From: Clostridia bacterium
GTDB taxonomy: Bacteria > Bacillota > Clostridia > Oscillospirales > Acutalibacteraceae
NCBI GenBank assembly: GCA_017474205.1
Contig: JAFVID010000011.1
Span: 1-38,349 of the forward strand
DNA: 38,349 nucleotides
Reading direction: 5' to 3'
Below the pieces are notes generated by a model, which was not told where the DNA came from, ran no database searches, and saw only the letters and a list, made by a program, of their open reading frames with translations. Positions 24,148-33,415 of this stretch are shown piece after piece. Each line of letters begins with the position of its first letter. Positions within the stretch are counted from its first letter, which is position 1. The translations under genes and the position numbers were made by a program.

Positions 24148-25326
24148 ATGGATAATAAAAGAGTAGCATCGGGTAACGGATGTAAACTTTATAAAAAATG
24201 CGGTGGATGTCAACTACAAAATCTCACATACGATGAGCAACTTAAGTTCAAACAACGCCTCTGCGAAAAACATCTGTCGAAATATTGCAAAATCTCCCCT
24301 ATCATCGGAATGGAGCATCCCTACCATTACAGGAATAAGGTGCAGGCGGCATTTGCCACCACCAAGGATGGCAGAATTATATCGGGAGTGTATCAGTCGG
24401 GCACACATAGAATTGTCCCCGTTGACCTTTGTATGACCGAGGATAAAAAGGCGGATGAAATAATCGTTTCTATCCGCTCTCTTATGAAGGATTTTCGTAT
24501 GACCGCCTATAACGAAAATACAGGTCGCGGATTTCTTCGCCACGTGCTTGTTAAAAGAGGATTTACCACCAATCAGATTATGGTGGTAATGGTAACAGGA
24601 ACACCTATCTTCCCCGCAAAAAATAACTTTGTAAAGGCACTTCGAAAAATTCATCCCGAAATCACCACCATCGTTCAAAATATAAATATGAAACCCACCA
24701 ATCTTGTGCTTGGCGACAGACAAAACGTTCTCTTCGGCACAGGATATATTGAGGATGTCCTTTGCGGACTTACCTTTAGAATATCCCCCGCAAGTTTTTA
24801 TCAGATAAACCCTGTTCAGACCGAGGTGCTTTACGGCAAAGCGATGGAACTTGCCGACCTTAAAAAAGGACAAAGGGTAATCGACTGTTATTGCGGAATC
24901 GGTACAATCGGCCTTTGCGCCGCCAATGTTTGCGACTGCGAAGTAATCGGTGTTGAACTTAATCCCGATGCAGTAAAGGATGCAAAATTTAACGCCAGGC
25001 GAAACAATAAAAATAACGCAAAATTCTACTGCGGTGATGCAGGGCAGTTTATGACCGAAATGGCTGATAATGGAGAAAGTGCCGACGTGGTGTTTATGGA
25101 CCCACCAAGGGCAGGAAGCAGTGTGGAATTTATAGATTCGGTTAAAACTTTGAGTCCTAAAAAAATAGTATATATCTCCTGCAACCCCGAAACTATGGCA
25201 AGGGATTTGGAACTTTTAACCAAGGATAAAAAATACAAAGTAACCAGTTTAACCCCCGTTGATATGTTCCCCCACACTAATCATTGTGAAGTTGTAGCAC
25301 AACTTCACAGTGATATAAATTCTTAA
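24148..25326 (+). CDS. RNA 5-methyluridine methyltransferase (RlmD/TrmA family)
   Basis: A 392-aa RNA m5U methyltransferase. Cys12, Cys18, Cys21 and Cys95 fit the [4Fe-4S] site of RlmD-type enzymes. The SAM-binding loop is DCYCGIGTIG (246-255), the catalytic-domain motif is MDPPRAG (317-323), and the nucleophile is Cys345 in YISCNPETM. There is no N-terminal TRAM domain. The target is probably a 23S rRNA uridine or tRNA U54; sequence alone does not decide. The C-terminal end, after HCEVVAQL, is written by repeat DNA: a perfect 10-bp hairpin (25286-25308) and the first GATATA module provide the last residues and the stop codon. The start has TAGGAGA upstream. Confidence 0.92.
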   Translation: MDNKRVASGNGCKLYKKCGGCQLQNLTYDEQLKFKQRLCEKHLSKYCKISPIIGMEHPYHYRNKVQAAFATTKDGRIISGVYQSGTHRIVPVDLCMTEDKKADEIIVSIRSLMKDFRMTAYNENTGRGFLRHVLVKRGFTTNQIMVVMVTGTPIFPAKNNFVKALRKIHPEITTIVQNINMKPTNLVLGDRQNVLFGTGYIEDVLCGLTFRISPASFYQINPVQTEVLYGKAMELADLKKGQRVIDCYCGIGTIGLCAANVCDCEVIGVELNPDAVKDAKFNARRNNKNNAKFYCGDAGQFMTEMADNGESADVVFMDPPRAGSSVEFIDSVKTLSPKKIVYISCNPETMARDLELLTKDKKYKVTSLTPVDMFPHTNHCEVVAQLHSDINS

Positions 25327-25407
25327 AAGAATTTACGATATATCTTCGATGCGATATACCTGCGGTGCGATATGTGCCTTACGGCACGTGAAAAGAATTT
25401 ATATCAC
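25286..25407. repeat. GATATA-spaced hairpin array, upstream block A
   Basis: A chain of short hairpins. It opens with GTGAAGTTGT-agc-ACAACTTCAC (25286-25308), inside the methyltransferase gene. A perfect 15-bp inverted repeat (GTGATATAAATTCTT at 25310-25324, complement at 25393-25407) then encloses ATC-ttc-GAT, ACC-tgc-GGT and GTGCC-ttac-GGCAC. The modules are separated by GCGATAT (25351-25357 and 25367-25373). Confidence 0.8.
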
Positions 25408-25431
25408 ATCACAACAAAACGAAGTGGAGTT

Positions 25432-25500
25432 ATATCGCGCCCCGAAAGGGGCATATCGCATTTATAAAATATATCGCACGAGCGTTAGCGAGTATATCGC
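25432..25500. repeat. ATATCGC-spaced hairpin array, upstream block B
   Basis: Four ATATCGC spacers (25432, 25453, 25471 and 25494), the reverse complement of the spacer in block A and in the downstream block. Between them lie GCCCC-gaaa-GGGGC (a GNRA-type tetraloop), ATTT-ata-AAAT and ACGAGC-GTTA-GCGAGT (a stem with tandem G/A mismatches). The block ends just before the ribosome binding site of the four-helix-bundle gene. Confidence 0.8.
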
Positions 25501-25515
25501 AAAAGGAGAATTAAA

Positions 25516-25857
25516 ATGAACGAAAAAACTATAAAAGAACTTTCTCTTGAACTCATAGTAGAAATCACTGCAATTTGTGATAACATTAAAGGAAGATCTG
25601 TGTTTACAAATCAACTTTTACGTTCTTGCTCCTCAATAGGAGCAAATTCTCACGAAGCAAAATACGCTCAAAGCAATCTTGATTTTATCAATAAACTTGA
25701 AATTGCCCTCAAAGAGTGTTACGAAACCGAATATTGGCTTGAAGTTCTTTTCAACATAAATTCTATTGACGAAATCACATATAAGAATTTAATCAACAAA
25801 TGCGGAACAATTAGAAGAAAACTGATTACATCAATTACAACGGTAAAAAACAAATAA
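25516..25857 (+). CDS. Four-helix-bundle protein (23S rRNA intervening-sequence/S23 type)
   Basis: A 113-aa all-helical protein of the four-helix-bundle family first described from intervening sequences in 23S rRNA genes and related in fold to Avd proteins of diversity-generating retroelements. Diagnostic segments are the LSLELIVEITAICDNIKG start, LLRSCSSIGANSHEAKYAQS and FINKLEIALKECYETEYWLE. The ribosome binding site AAGGAG is about 7 nt upstream. Here the gene is not inside rRNA. It stands alone, enclosed by hairpin arrays whose GATATA spacers point in opposite directions on its two sides. The family may bind nucleic acid or a partner protein; its biochemical role is not settled. No reverse transcriptase or variable repeat is visible nearby. 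Confidence 0.85.
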   Translation: MNEKTIKELSLELIVEITAICDNIKGRSVFTNQLLRSCSSIGANSHEAKYAQSNLDFINKLEIALKECYETEYWLEVLFNINSIDEITYKNLINKCGTIRRKLITSITTVKNK

Positions 25858-25977
25858 CTTGTTGCCAAGCAACAAGCGATATAGGAGCTTCGCTCCTGCG
25901 ATATATACTTCGTATGCGATATATTTGTAAAAACAAATATGATATACCTTCGGTGTGATACGTGCCTCACGGCACGT
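25858..25977. repeat. GATATA-spaced hairpin array, downstream block
   Basis: Six hairpins in a row: CTTGTTGC-caa-GCAACAAG, GGAGC-ttc-GCTCC, TAC-ttc-GTA, TTTGT-aaaa-ACAAA, ACC-ttc-GGT and ACGTGCC-tcac-GGCACGT. They are separated by GCGATATA or TGATATA (25876, 25898, 25916, 25940 and 25956). The last module is nearly the same as the last module of block A. The first begins at the stop codon of the four-helix-bundle gene. Confidence 0.82.
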
Positions 25978-25983
25978 GAAAAA

Positions 25984-26012
25984 GAGTCGAGAAATATCTC
26001 GGCTCTTTTTTT
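25984..26012 (+). terminator. Terminator after the hairpin cassette
   Basis: GAGTCGAGA and TCTCGGCTC pair (one T-G wobble) across an AATA loop, followed by seven T. It closes the cassette just before the glucan synthase gene. The 62 bp from 26013 to 26074 hold only AT-rich sequence with no clear promoter. Confidence 0.85.
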
Positions 26013-26074
26013 GTATGAATTTTCAAATATTACAAATAATAAAATGAAAAAATATAAGGTGGTAAGTTATTCCA

Positions 26075-29000
26075 ATGGATTCCTTGAAACTTCTTAAAAA
26101 CGCTAAAAGGGCTATTAAAAATCTTCGCAAAAAATATAAAACTGCGGTAAAAATTCGAAAGGATATTTACGACGAGTGGTTAAAAGATAATTTTTATATT
26201 TTAGAAAGAGAAACTTTTATCTCTATAAATACACTCAAAAGTTATAAAATAAATCTTCAAAAAATTATTCCTCTTTGTGAAAATTTCATTGAAAAAAAGG
26301 GAGAAAATCTTGACGCTGTTTTGCAAAAAAACGGTGAGTTTTATACTGCCGAGATTTTAGAATGTCTGCCCCACGTTATCCGCATTCTTTGCGTTATTAA
26401 GTGTGAAGAGGATAAAAAGTATCTTCCCTTTACGGTTAAAACTTTCCGCTCATTAAACCCTGCTTTTTGTGATGAATTAGTGGAAAAATATTGCGTTATT
26501 GACCACATTTTCAATAGCGATAAAACCTTTGCTAAAATGGATGATGCCACTAAAAGTTATTATCGCTCACAATGTGCAAAGGGGGCAAAGAAAAACAAAA
26601 TATCACAAAAAGATCACGCCGAAAATATCCTGAAAAAAGCGAAAGAAATGGATCTTCACATTGGCAACATTTTTTTAGAAGATACAAAAGAAGATTTCAC
26701 CTTAAAAATTCGCGGGGGATTTTTTCTTTACTGTCGTCTTGTTTTGCCGCTGATTTTTTCTGTTATTTTTTCAATTTGTTTTAAGAATTTTTTTGCAGGG
26801 ATTTTATTATATATCCCCCTGCACGAGATTTTACGACATCCCCTACAATGGATATTTATGCTTAAAGTAAATCCCCGTTATGTTCCTCGAATGAATATAA
26901 AAAAAGATCTTCCAAAAGATGCTCGAACCCTTATCACCATTTCGGGATTAGTGCCAAAAACTCAAGAGGTGGAAAGCATTTGCAAACATTTGGAAGAGAT
27001 TTATTTTGCTAATCCACAAAGTGAGGTTGGCATTTGTTATCTTGCCGACCTTAAGGAGTCGGAGGTGCCGTATCTCCCCTCGGATGAAAGGGAAATAACT
27101 GCACTTATTCGCGGTATTAAAAATCTTAACAAAAAGCATAAAGATAAATTCTTCTTGGCGGTTCGTCCCCGTGTTTATATCAAAACCCAAAATGCCTATG
27201 CCGGTTTTGAGAGAAAACGAGGTGCCATAATGGAACTTTGTGAACTTATTTGCGAAGATAAAAACCGCTTTTCTCATTTTGTTGGGGATATGGAATGGAT
27301 TAAAAATGCGAAGTATATCTACGCCCTCGACAGCGACACAAAACTCCCCCAAGACGGTGTTTTGGAAATGGCATCGGCAGCACTGCATCCTCTAAACAAA
27401 CCCCACGTCAAAAATGGCATCGTTACAAAGGGACACGCTCTTTTCGTACCCCCTGTTTCGGTGGGGCTTTTCGACACCGAAAAAACCTATTTCGGTTCTA
27501 TTATGAATGGCAGAGGGGGTAACTCCGCCTACAATTCTCCCTGTTCAAATCTTTATTTTGACCTGCTCGGTGAGTCAATTTTTGCAGGTAAGGGATATTT
27601 TGAAATCGATACTTTTTACGCCCTTCTAAAAGATGCCTTCCCAAAAGAAAGGATATTGAGTCACGATATTTTAGAGGGTGGATATCTCCGCCCCGCCTTT
27701 TGCTCCTTCACCGAAGTTACCGACGGTTGTCCCAAAAATTCCAAGGGATGGTTTAACCGTTTAGGTCGTTGGATAAGAGGTGATTTTCAAAATTCCCTCT
27801 TTATGAAAAAATATATCCCCACAAAAAAAGGCAGAGTTAAAAATTCTCTACCTCTTACCTCTCGACTGTTTTTGTTAGATAATCTCATCCGACAAATTTG
27901 CCCTTTTATATCGGCATCCCTCTTAATTTTAGGGGCATTTTGTCCACCTATTCGTTTAACCTTTTGCATCCTTTCAATTTTATCGATTACAATAGGCGAC
28001 CTTTTATCCTTCGCCCGATTATTTATAAAACGGGGTAGTTCCGCCCTCACAAGACGATACCATTCGGGACTTTTGCCCGATGCGTCCCTTGATATTTTAA
28101 GGGCAGTTTTCTCGGTTATGATGCTTATAAACACGGGGATAGTTTCGGGAATTTCGGCATTTTTAGGACTTTTCAGACAATATATTTCACGAAAAAATCT
28201 TCTTTCCTGGACCACCGCCGCCGATGCGGATATTATTTCTAAAGGAACACTTTTCTCCTTCATAGCATCGGGATATTACGGAATATCGGTGGGGGTTTTG
28301 TTTATTGCTTTTGCCCCGTTTATCCTTAAAATTTTTGGGGCTTTATTCATTATTTCTCCCCTGATTTTGTATCTATCATCAAAGCCGAAACGAAGCGAAA
28401 AAATAAATCTTACCGATGAGCAAAGGGATAAAATCTCAAACTATATTGTGCTTATGTGGAATTTTTACGACCACACCGTTACCAAAAGAAATAACTTTTT
28501 GCCCCCCGATAATATGTCGGTTGCCCCCTCATCACAAACCGCAAATCGCACTTCTCCCACCAATATCGGATTGTATCTCTTATCTGCCTTTTGCGCTATG
28601 AAACAGGGGATAATATCCACCGATGAACTTTTACTTCGCATTCAAAATTGCCTCGATACCCTTGATAAATTAGAAAAATGGAAGGGACATTTTCTTAACT
28701 GGTACAACACCGAAAATTTATCATCCTTAACGCCAAAATACTGCTCGGCGGTGGATTCGGGCAATATGATTTGTTGTCTTTACGCCCTTAACAACGGGAT
28801 AAAATTCCTGCCCGAATTTAAGGATGTATCGGCTCGTATTGAGGATATCCTAAACAATACCGACTTTTCGGTGTTTTATAACGAAAAACGAAAACTTTTT
28901 CACATCGGTTACGATTTAGAAAAGGGTGAACTCACCGACGGATACTACGATATGCTTATGAGTGAGGCACGAATGACGGTGTATTACGCCGTAGCAAAAG

Positions 29001-32000
29001 GACAGGTGCCAAAGGATGCCTTTACAAACCTTTCCCGCATTATCACCGCCGAAAAGGGATATATCGGCCCTGCCTCTTGGACAGGCACCGCTTTCGAATA
29101 TTTAATGCCTCCCCTGCTTCTTCCCACCTATAAAGGGTCTTTGGGATACGAGGGGGTAAAGTATTGTATCTTTTGCGGTAAAAATCGAGCAAAAGAATTG
29201 GGACTCCCCTTCGGTTGTTCCGAAAGCGGATTTTACTCCTTTGACGGACGATTAAATTATCAATACAAAGCCCACGGAATTCAGCGGTTAGGTCTTAAAC
29301 GAGGATTAAATAAGGAATACGTGGTGTCCCCCTACTCCTCTTTTTTGGCACTGCCCTTTTGTCCCAATTTTGCCCTTAACAATTTAGAACGGCTTAAAAA
29401 CATTGGCGCTTTTTACAAATACGGATTCTACGAGGCGGTGGATTATACCGAAAGCAGACGGGGTAACGCCCCCTTTAACATCGTTCAAAGTTATATGGCT
29501 CACCACGTTGGAATGAGTATTTGCGGAGCATTCAACGCCCTTACCAACTTCGGTCTTTGCAATATTTTTATGCAAGATGAAATGCTAAGTGCCAAAGAAT
29601 TATTGTGTGAAAAAATTCCCGTTGGAGCAAAAATTTACAATCATTTTGTTGAACAAAACAATGATAAAAAACCTGCTAAACTAAATATCCCCGCAGAAAG
29701 ATTTGAAAATATATCTCCAATAAATCCCACCGCACATCTTCTTTGTAATGGCAATATGTCCCTTGTAATTTACGATAACGGATGCTCGGTTAACACCTTT
29801 GAGGGCAAAAGATTATATGGTGGATTTGGAGATTTAATCAGAAATCCTCAGGGTATTTTCGCCGTTGCCACCGTGGGTAGAAAGCGATTTTTCTTGACCC
29901 CCGTTTTGAAGGATAATTTAAACCGACAGGTGCAAATTTCTTCTCAATACGTTTCATATTTTTGCAAAAACAAAACCACCGAATGGGGTATGGCGGTATC
30001 ACTTCATAAAAAACTCCCCTGCGAAATGCGAAAAATAAGGGTAAAGAATACAATCACCAAGGCCCAATCTATTCGGCTTTTATTTTATCTTGAACCCCAA
30101 CTTTCTACCCACAGAGAATTCTCCTCCCACCCCGCCTTTAATCGACTATTCATTATGACCGATTACGATAGGGAAAACAAAATTATATTTTTTGAAAAAC
30201 GCAGTAGAAATACGGAGGAAATATCCGACGTTTTGGGTGTGGGATTGGATAAAGATTTAGATTTTGAATTTGATACCCGACGAGAAAACGTGATAAAAAA
30301 GGGCTCGGTTGTAAAATCGTTACTATCCCGAATAAAACTTGAAAATCAATCTTCGGGTGTCCCCGACCCTTGTCTTGCCATGCGGATAAAGATGCGACTT
30401 AATCCTAAAAGCACAAAAGAAGTGGGATTTATTATTTGTCACGGCAAAACAAAACAATCGGTAATTGCAAATATTTGCTACTGCAGACGGGAGAAAAACG
30501 ACGGTATTAAGGGTGCATCATCCCCCTTCTATCTTGGCAGTTTAGAAGGACGCATCGCCCAAAAACTATTACCCCGACTTTTCTCACCCCTTGGTTACAA
30601 ACAGCATCACAAAGAGTCGTTTTGTGTAAATTCTTTGTGGAAAATCGGTGTTTCGGGAGACCGTCCCATTGTTACCGTCCACGTAAAAGATGAGGATAGC
30701 GTTAAAAATCTTAATCCCCTTTTAGGTATGTATGGCATCCTTCGTGGATGCTCAATCGAATACGATTTGTGCGTAATTTACAACAACGGCGGAGACTATT
30801 TTGATCGACTGCACAACGCTCTTCTAAAGTGTGCCGATGAAAACAACGCCCTTTCTTATATTAACGACGGAATATATTTTTTGGAGGAACATTCAATGTC
30901 TAAAGATACTAAAACCGCCCTTGAGCAGGTAGCGTGTTGCAAGGCGGAGGAACTTTTTTCTAACCGCCAAAAAACCGAAAAATACACCGAAATAGACCTT
31001 ATTTCAGCCAAACCGAATGAAGATTTTACCGAAGAAGAAACCCTTTATCTAAACGGCGGTCATAACCATTTAAGGCGAATAGAAAATCCCCTTTTATCCC
31101 TTAAAGTCGGAGATTTTTATGAGGAATCCTTCTTGCTAAAAGAAACGCCCTCTCTCCCCTTTTGCAACGTTATGGCAAACAAAGATTTGGGGAGTGTTGT
31201 ATCTAATAACGCTTTAGGTTTCACCTATTACAAAAACTCAAGTGAAAACCTTCTTACACCGTTTTTCAACGACACCCGTTTCGACAACAAGGGCGAAATG
31301 CTCATAATGAAAATCGGTGAAAAATACTACGATATGATAGATGGCTCGAGGGTTATTTACAGCAAAAATTCCACCCTATATAAAGGAATAATTGAGGATG
31401 CTGTTTACACCGTCAGGGTATGGGTCGAGGATAACAGCAAAAAAATTGCAGTATCCTTTTCTACCGTCCCAAAAAACGATTGTAAGATTGCATTTTACTG
31501 TCAACCCATCCTTGCCTCTACCCCCTCAAAGCAGGGTGGAATTAAAACCTTTGTTAAAGACAAGGGGGTAATTTTTCACAACTCCCTTAACGATTTTGCC
31601 GATACCTATATGGCGGTAGGATGTAATCGCAACTATGAAATTTGTCTTGATAAGGGTTCTTTTTGGCAGGGCAAGTGGCAGGGAAATACCGAAAAAATAT
31701 CTAAAGATACCTGTTGTGCCCTCATTACAAATGTGGGAAATATGGAGAATAACGACATCCTTTTCATCCTCACCGCCCGTGAAGAAATTGATGTTGCAGA
31801 GGAAACGCATATATCCTGTTTTGAGCGAAACAGAGAATTGATTAAAAAATCCCACCACACCTTTTTAAAGGATGCCTTTCCCACGAAAACAACGGCTCCT
31901 AAAATAGAAAAATCCCCACAAAATAATATCATTCAAATTAACACCCCCCACAAAGAACTTGACGTTATGTTCAACACCTGGCTTCCTATTCAAATGGAAA

Positions 32001-33355
32001 ACTCCCGTTTCCTTGCACGATGCGGATTTTATCAAAGTGCAGGGGGATACGGTTTTCGCGATCAACTTCAAGACGTGTGCGGTATATTACTATTCAACCC
32101 AACCCTTGCCCGAGAGCATATTTTACGTTGCTGTGGCGTTCAGTTTGAAGAGGGGGACGTACTTCATTGGTGGCACGAGAAAAAGGATGGAATATCGGGG
32201 GTTAGAACCCGTTGCAGTGATGATATGCTGTGGCTCCCCTACACCCTTTTTGAGTATATTGAAAAAACGGGAGATACCGATATCTTAAAGGTTGAAATCC
32301 CATATATTTTTGGAGAAACCTTAAAAGAGAACGAGCAAGAACGATATTTTATACCTCAAAAAAGTCAACAAAAAGGCACCGTTTATGACCACGCTTTGAG
32401 GGCTATTAACAAAATAGAGTACGCAAAAAATGGACTTTTAAAAATCGGTTCTTGTGACTGGAATGACGGCTTTTCCGCCATAGGAGAAAAGGGTGAGGGC
32501 AGTAGTGTTTGGCTCTCTCAATTCTATGCCATAGTTGCTCGAAAAATGGCGAAAATTTCCCGTTTTATGAAAGATGAGAAGATAGTCGCCGAATTAGAGA
32601 AAAGGGCAAATGACCTACTTTTTAGGGTGGATGAGATATGTTATGACGGCCAGTGGTATTTAAGAGCGTTTTTTGACAACGGTGAACCCCTTGGCTCACA
32701 CAAAAACAAGGAAGCAAAGATTGACCTATTGCCCCAATCCTTTGCGGTGCTTTCAAATATGCAAAATAAAGACCGATTATCGAGTAGCATCGACAGTTGT
32801 ATGAAACATCTTGTGGATGATGAAAACGGCATTATTCGACTATTCACCCCTCCCCTAAAAGAAACAAACGCAGGGTATATATCCTCCTATCCCGAGGGCA
32901 TTCGTGAAAATGGCGGACAGTACACCCACGGCGCACTGTGGCTTGTAAAGGCACTTTTCCGTTTGGGTAGAAAAGAAGAGGGATACCGTTTATTACAATA
33001 TATCAACCCCGCCTACCGATATTTACAAGGAGAGTGGGGATATACCCTAAAAACCGAACCATACGCCCTGCCTGCCGATATTTACTACGGCAAAAATTAC
33101 ACGGGCAGAGGCGGGTGGAGTCATTACACGGGGGCTGCCGCTTGGTATTATCGTATTGTTTTAGAGGATTTATTAGGAATAAAAATCTTTGGTGATAGGG
33201 TGGAAATAACACCTAATATCCCAAAAGAATGGGATGGATTTTCCGCACTTCTCAACATCAAAAACACCCAAATTGACCTTAAAATTAAAAATGCTGATAA
33301 TATATCAAAACAAACCATATATCTCGATCAAAAGAATCATAGTATCCAAATATAA
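26075..33355 (+). CDS. Cyclic beta-1,2-glucan synthase-like protein (GT84-glycoamylase-GH94)
   Basis: A very large (2426 aa) membrane glycan synthase. Order: a helical N-terminal region; membrane segments near 217-255; a GT84-type glycosyltransferase region with ALDSDTKLP (DSD at 419-421) and LSHDILEGGYLRP; further membrane segments about 590-770; a glycoamylase-like domain with NRTSPTNIGLYLLSAFCA near 820 and SYMAHHVGMSICGAF near 1138; and a GH94-type C-terminal half with SAGGYGFRDQLQDV, where Asp1996 is the expected catalytic acid. In ChvB/NdvB/Cgs enzymes these parts polymerise UDP-glucose, set chain length and cyclise beta-1,2-glucan. Those proteins are about 2800 aa, so this is shorter. 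The RBS AAGGTGG is 12 nt from the ATG, a long spacing. The gene stands alone between terminators. Confidence 0.88.
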   Translation: MDSLKLLKNAKRAIKNLRKKYKTAVKIRKDIYDEWLKDNFYILERETFISINTLKSYKINLQKIIPLCENFIEKKGENLDAVLQKNGEFYTAEILECLPHVIRILCVIKCEEDKKYLPFTVKTFRSLNPAFCDELVEKYCVIDHIFNSDKTFAKMDDATKSYYRSQCAKGAKKNKISQKDHAENILKKAKEMDLHIGNIFLEDTKEDFTLKIRGGFFLYCRLVLPLIFSVIFSICFKNFFAGILLYIPLHEILRHPLQWIFMLKVNPRYVPRMNIKKDLPKDARTLITISGLVPKTQEVESICKHLEEIYFANPQSEVGICYLADLKESEVPYLPSDEREITALIRGIKNLNKKHKDKFFLAVRPRVYIKTQNAYAGFERKRGAIMELCELICEDKNRFSHFVGDMEWIKNAKYIYALDSDTKLPQDGVLEMASAALHPLNKPHVKNGIVTKGHALFVPPVSVGLFDTEKTYFGSIMNGRGGNSAYNSPCSNLYFDLLGESIFAGKGYFEIDTFYALLKDAFPKERILSHDILEGGYLRPAFCSFTEVTDGCPKNSKGWFNRLGRWIRGDFQNSLFMKKYIPTKKGRVKNSLPLTSRLFLLDNLIRQICPFISASLLILGAFCPPIRLTFCILSILSITIGDLLSFARLFIKRGSSALTRRYHSGLLPDASLDILRAVFSVMMLINTGIVSGISAFLGLFRQYISRKNLLSWTTAADADIISKGTLFSFIASGYYGISVGVLFIAFAPFILKIFGALFIISPLILYLSSKPKRSEKINLTDEQRDKISNYIVLMWNFYDHTVTKRNNFLPPDNMSVAPSSQTANRTSPTNIGLYLLSAFCAMKQGIISTDELLLRIQNCLDTLDKLEKWKGHFLNWYNTENLSSLTPKYCSAVDSGNMICCLYALNNGIKFLPEFKDVSARIEDILNNTDFSVFYNEKRKLFHIGYDLEKGELTDGYYDMLMSEARMTVYYAVAKGQVPKDAFTNLSRIITAEKGYIGPASWTGTAFEYLMPPLLLPTYKGSLGYEGVKYCIFCGKNRAKELGLPFGCSESGFYSFDGRLNYQYKAHGIQRLGLKRGLNKEYVVSPYSSFLALPFCPNFALNNLERLKNIGAFYKYGFYEAVDYTESRRGNAPFNIVQSYMAHHVGMSICGAFNALTNFGLCNIFMQDEMLSAKELLCEKIPVGAKIYNHFVEQNNDKKPAKLNIPAERFENISPINPTAHLLCNGNMSLVIYDNGCSVNTFEGKRLYGGFGDLIRNPQGIFAVATVGRKRFFLTPVLKDNLNRQVQISSQYVSYFCKNKTTEWGMAVSLHKKLPCEMRKIRVKNTITKAQSIRLLFYLEPQLSTHREFSSHPAFNRLFIMTDYDRENKIIFFEKRSRNTEEISDVLGVGLDKDLDFEFDTRRENVIKKGSVVKSLLSRIKLENQSSGVPDPCLAMRIKMRLNPKSTKEVGFIICHGKTKQSVIANICYCRREKNDGIKGASSPFYLGSLEGRIAQKLLPRLFSPLGYKQHHKESFCVNSLWKIGVSGDRPIVTVHVKDEDSVKNLNPLLGMYGILRGCSIEYDLCVIYNNGGDYFDRLHNALLKCADENNALSYINDGIYFLEEHSMSKDTKTALEQVACCKAEELFSNRQKTEKYTEIDLISAKPNEDFTEEETLYLNGGHNHLRRIENPLLSLKVGDFYEESFLLKETPSLPFCNVMANKDLGSVVSNNALGFTYYKNSSENLLTPFFNDTRFDNKGEMLIMKIGEKYYDMIDGSRVIYSKNSTLYKGIIEDAVYTVRVWVEDNSKKIAVSFSTVPKNDCKIAFYCQPILASTPSKQGGIKTFVKDKGVIFHNSLNDFADTYMAVGCNRNYEICLDKGSFWQGKWQGNTEKISKDTCCALITNVGNMENNDILFILTAREEIDVAEETHISCFERNRELIKKSHHTFLKDAFPTKTTAPKIEKSPQNNIIQINTPHKELDVMFNTWLPIQMENSRFLARCGFYQSAGGYGFRDQLQDVCGILLFNPTLAREHILRCCGVQFEEGDVLHWWHEKKDGISGVRTRCSDDMLWLPYTLFEYIEKTGDTDILKVEIPYIFGETLKENEQERYFIPQKSQQKGTVYDHALRAINKIEYAKNGLLKIGSCDWNDGFSAIGEKGEGSSVWLSQFYAIVARKMAKISRFMKDEKIVAELEKRANDLLFRVDEICYDGQWYLRAFFDNGEPLGSHKNKEAKIDLLPQSFAVLSNMQNKDRLSSSIDSCMKHLVDDENGIIRLFTPPLKETNAGYISSYPEGIRENGGQYTHGALWLVKALFRLGRKEEGYRLLQYINPAYRYLQGEWGYTLKTEPYALPADIYYGKNYTGRGGWSHYTGAAAWYYRIVLEDLLGIKIFGDRVEITPNIPKEWDGFSALLNIKNTQIDLKIKNADNISKQTIYLDQKNHSIQI

Positions 33356-33360
33356 AATGA

Positions 33361-33390
33361 AAACTGCGATAGGAAATCCTATCGCAGTTT
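33361..33390. terminator. Inverted repeat, probable bidirectional terminator
   Basis: Two 14-bp perfect arms (AAACTGCGATAGGA and its complement) lie between convergent genes. The T tracts after the stem are interrupted on both strands, so it may be a moderate terminator or only an mRNA 3'-end protector. Confidence 0.7.
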
Positions 33391-33415
33391 AATTATTTAT
33401 AATAGAAAGTTACTG

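Noticed and set aside
25516-25857. Diversity-generating retroelement accessory protein (Avd)
   Set aside because: The fold family is related, but no reverse transcriptase, template repeat or variable repeat is visible in the window.
25516-25857. Intervening sequence inside a 23S rRNA gene
   Set aside because: The gene lies between a methyltransferase and a glucan synthase gene; no 23S rRNA sequence flanks it.
25327-25985. CRISPR array
   Set aside because: The spacer-like GATATA units are only 7-8 bp and the segments between them are themselves hairpins of 9-20 bp, not unique spacers of about 30 bp. No cas gene is present.
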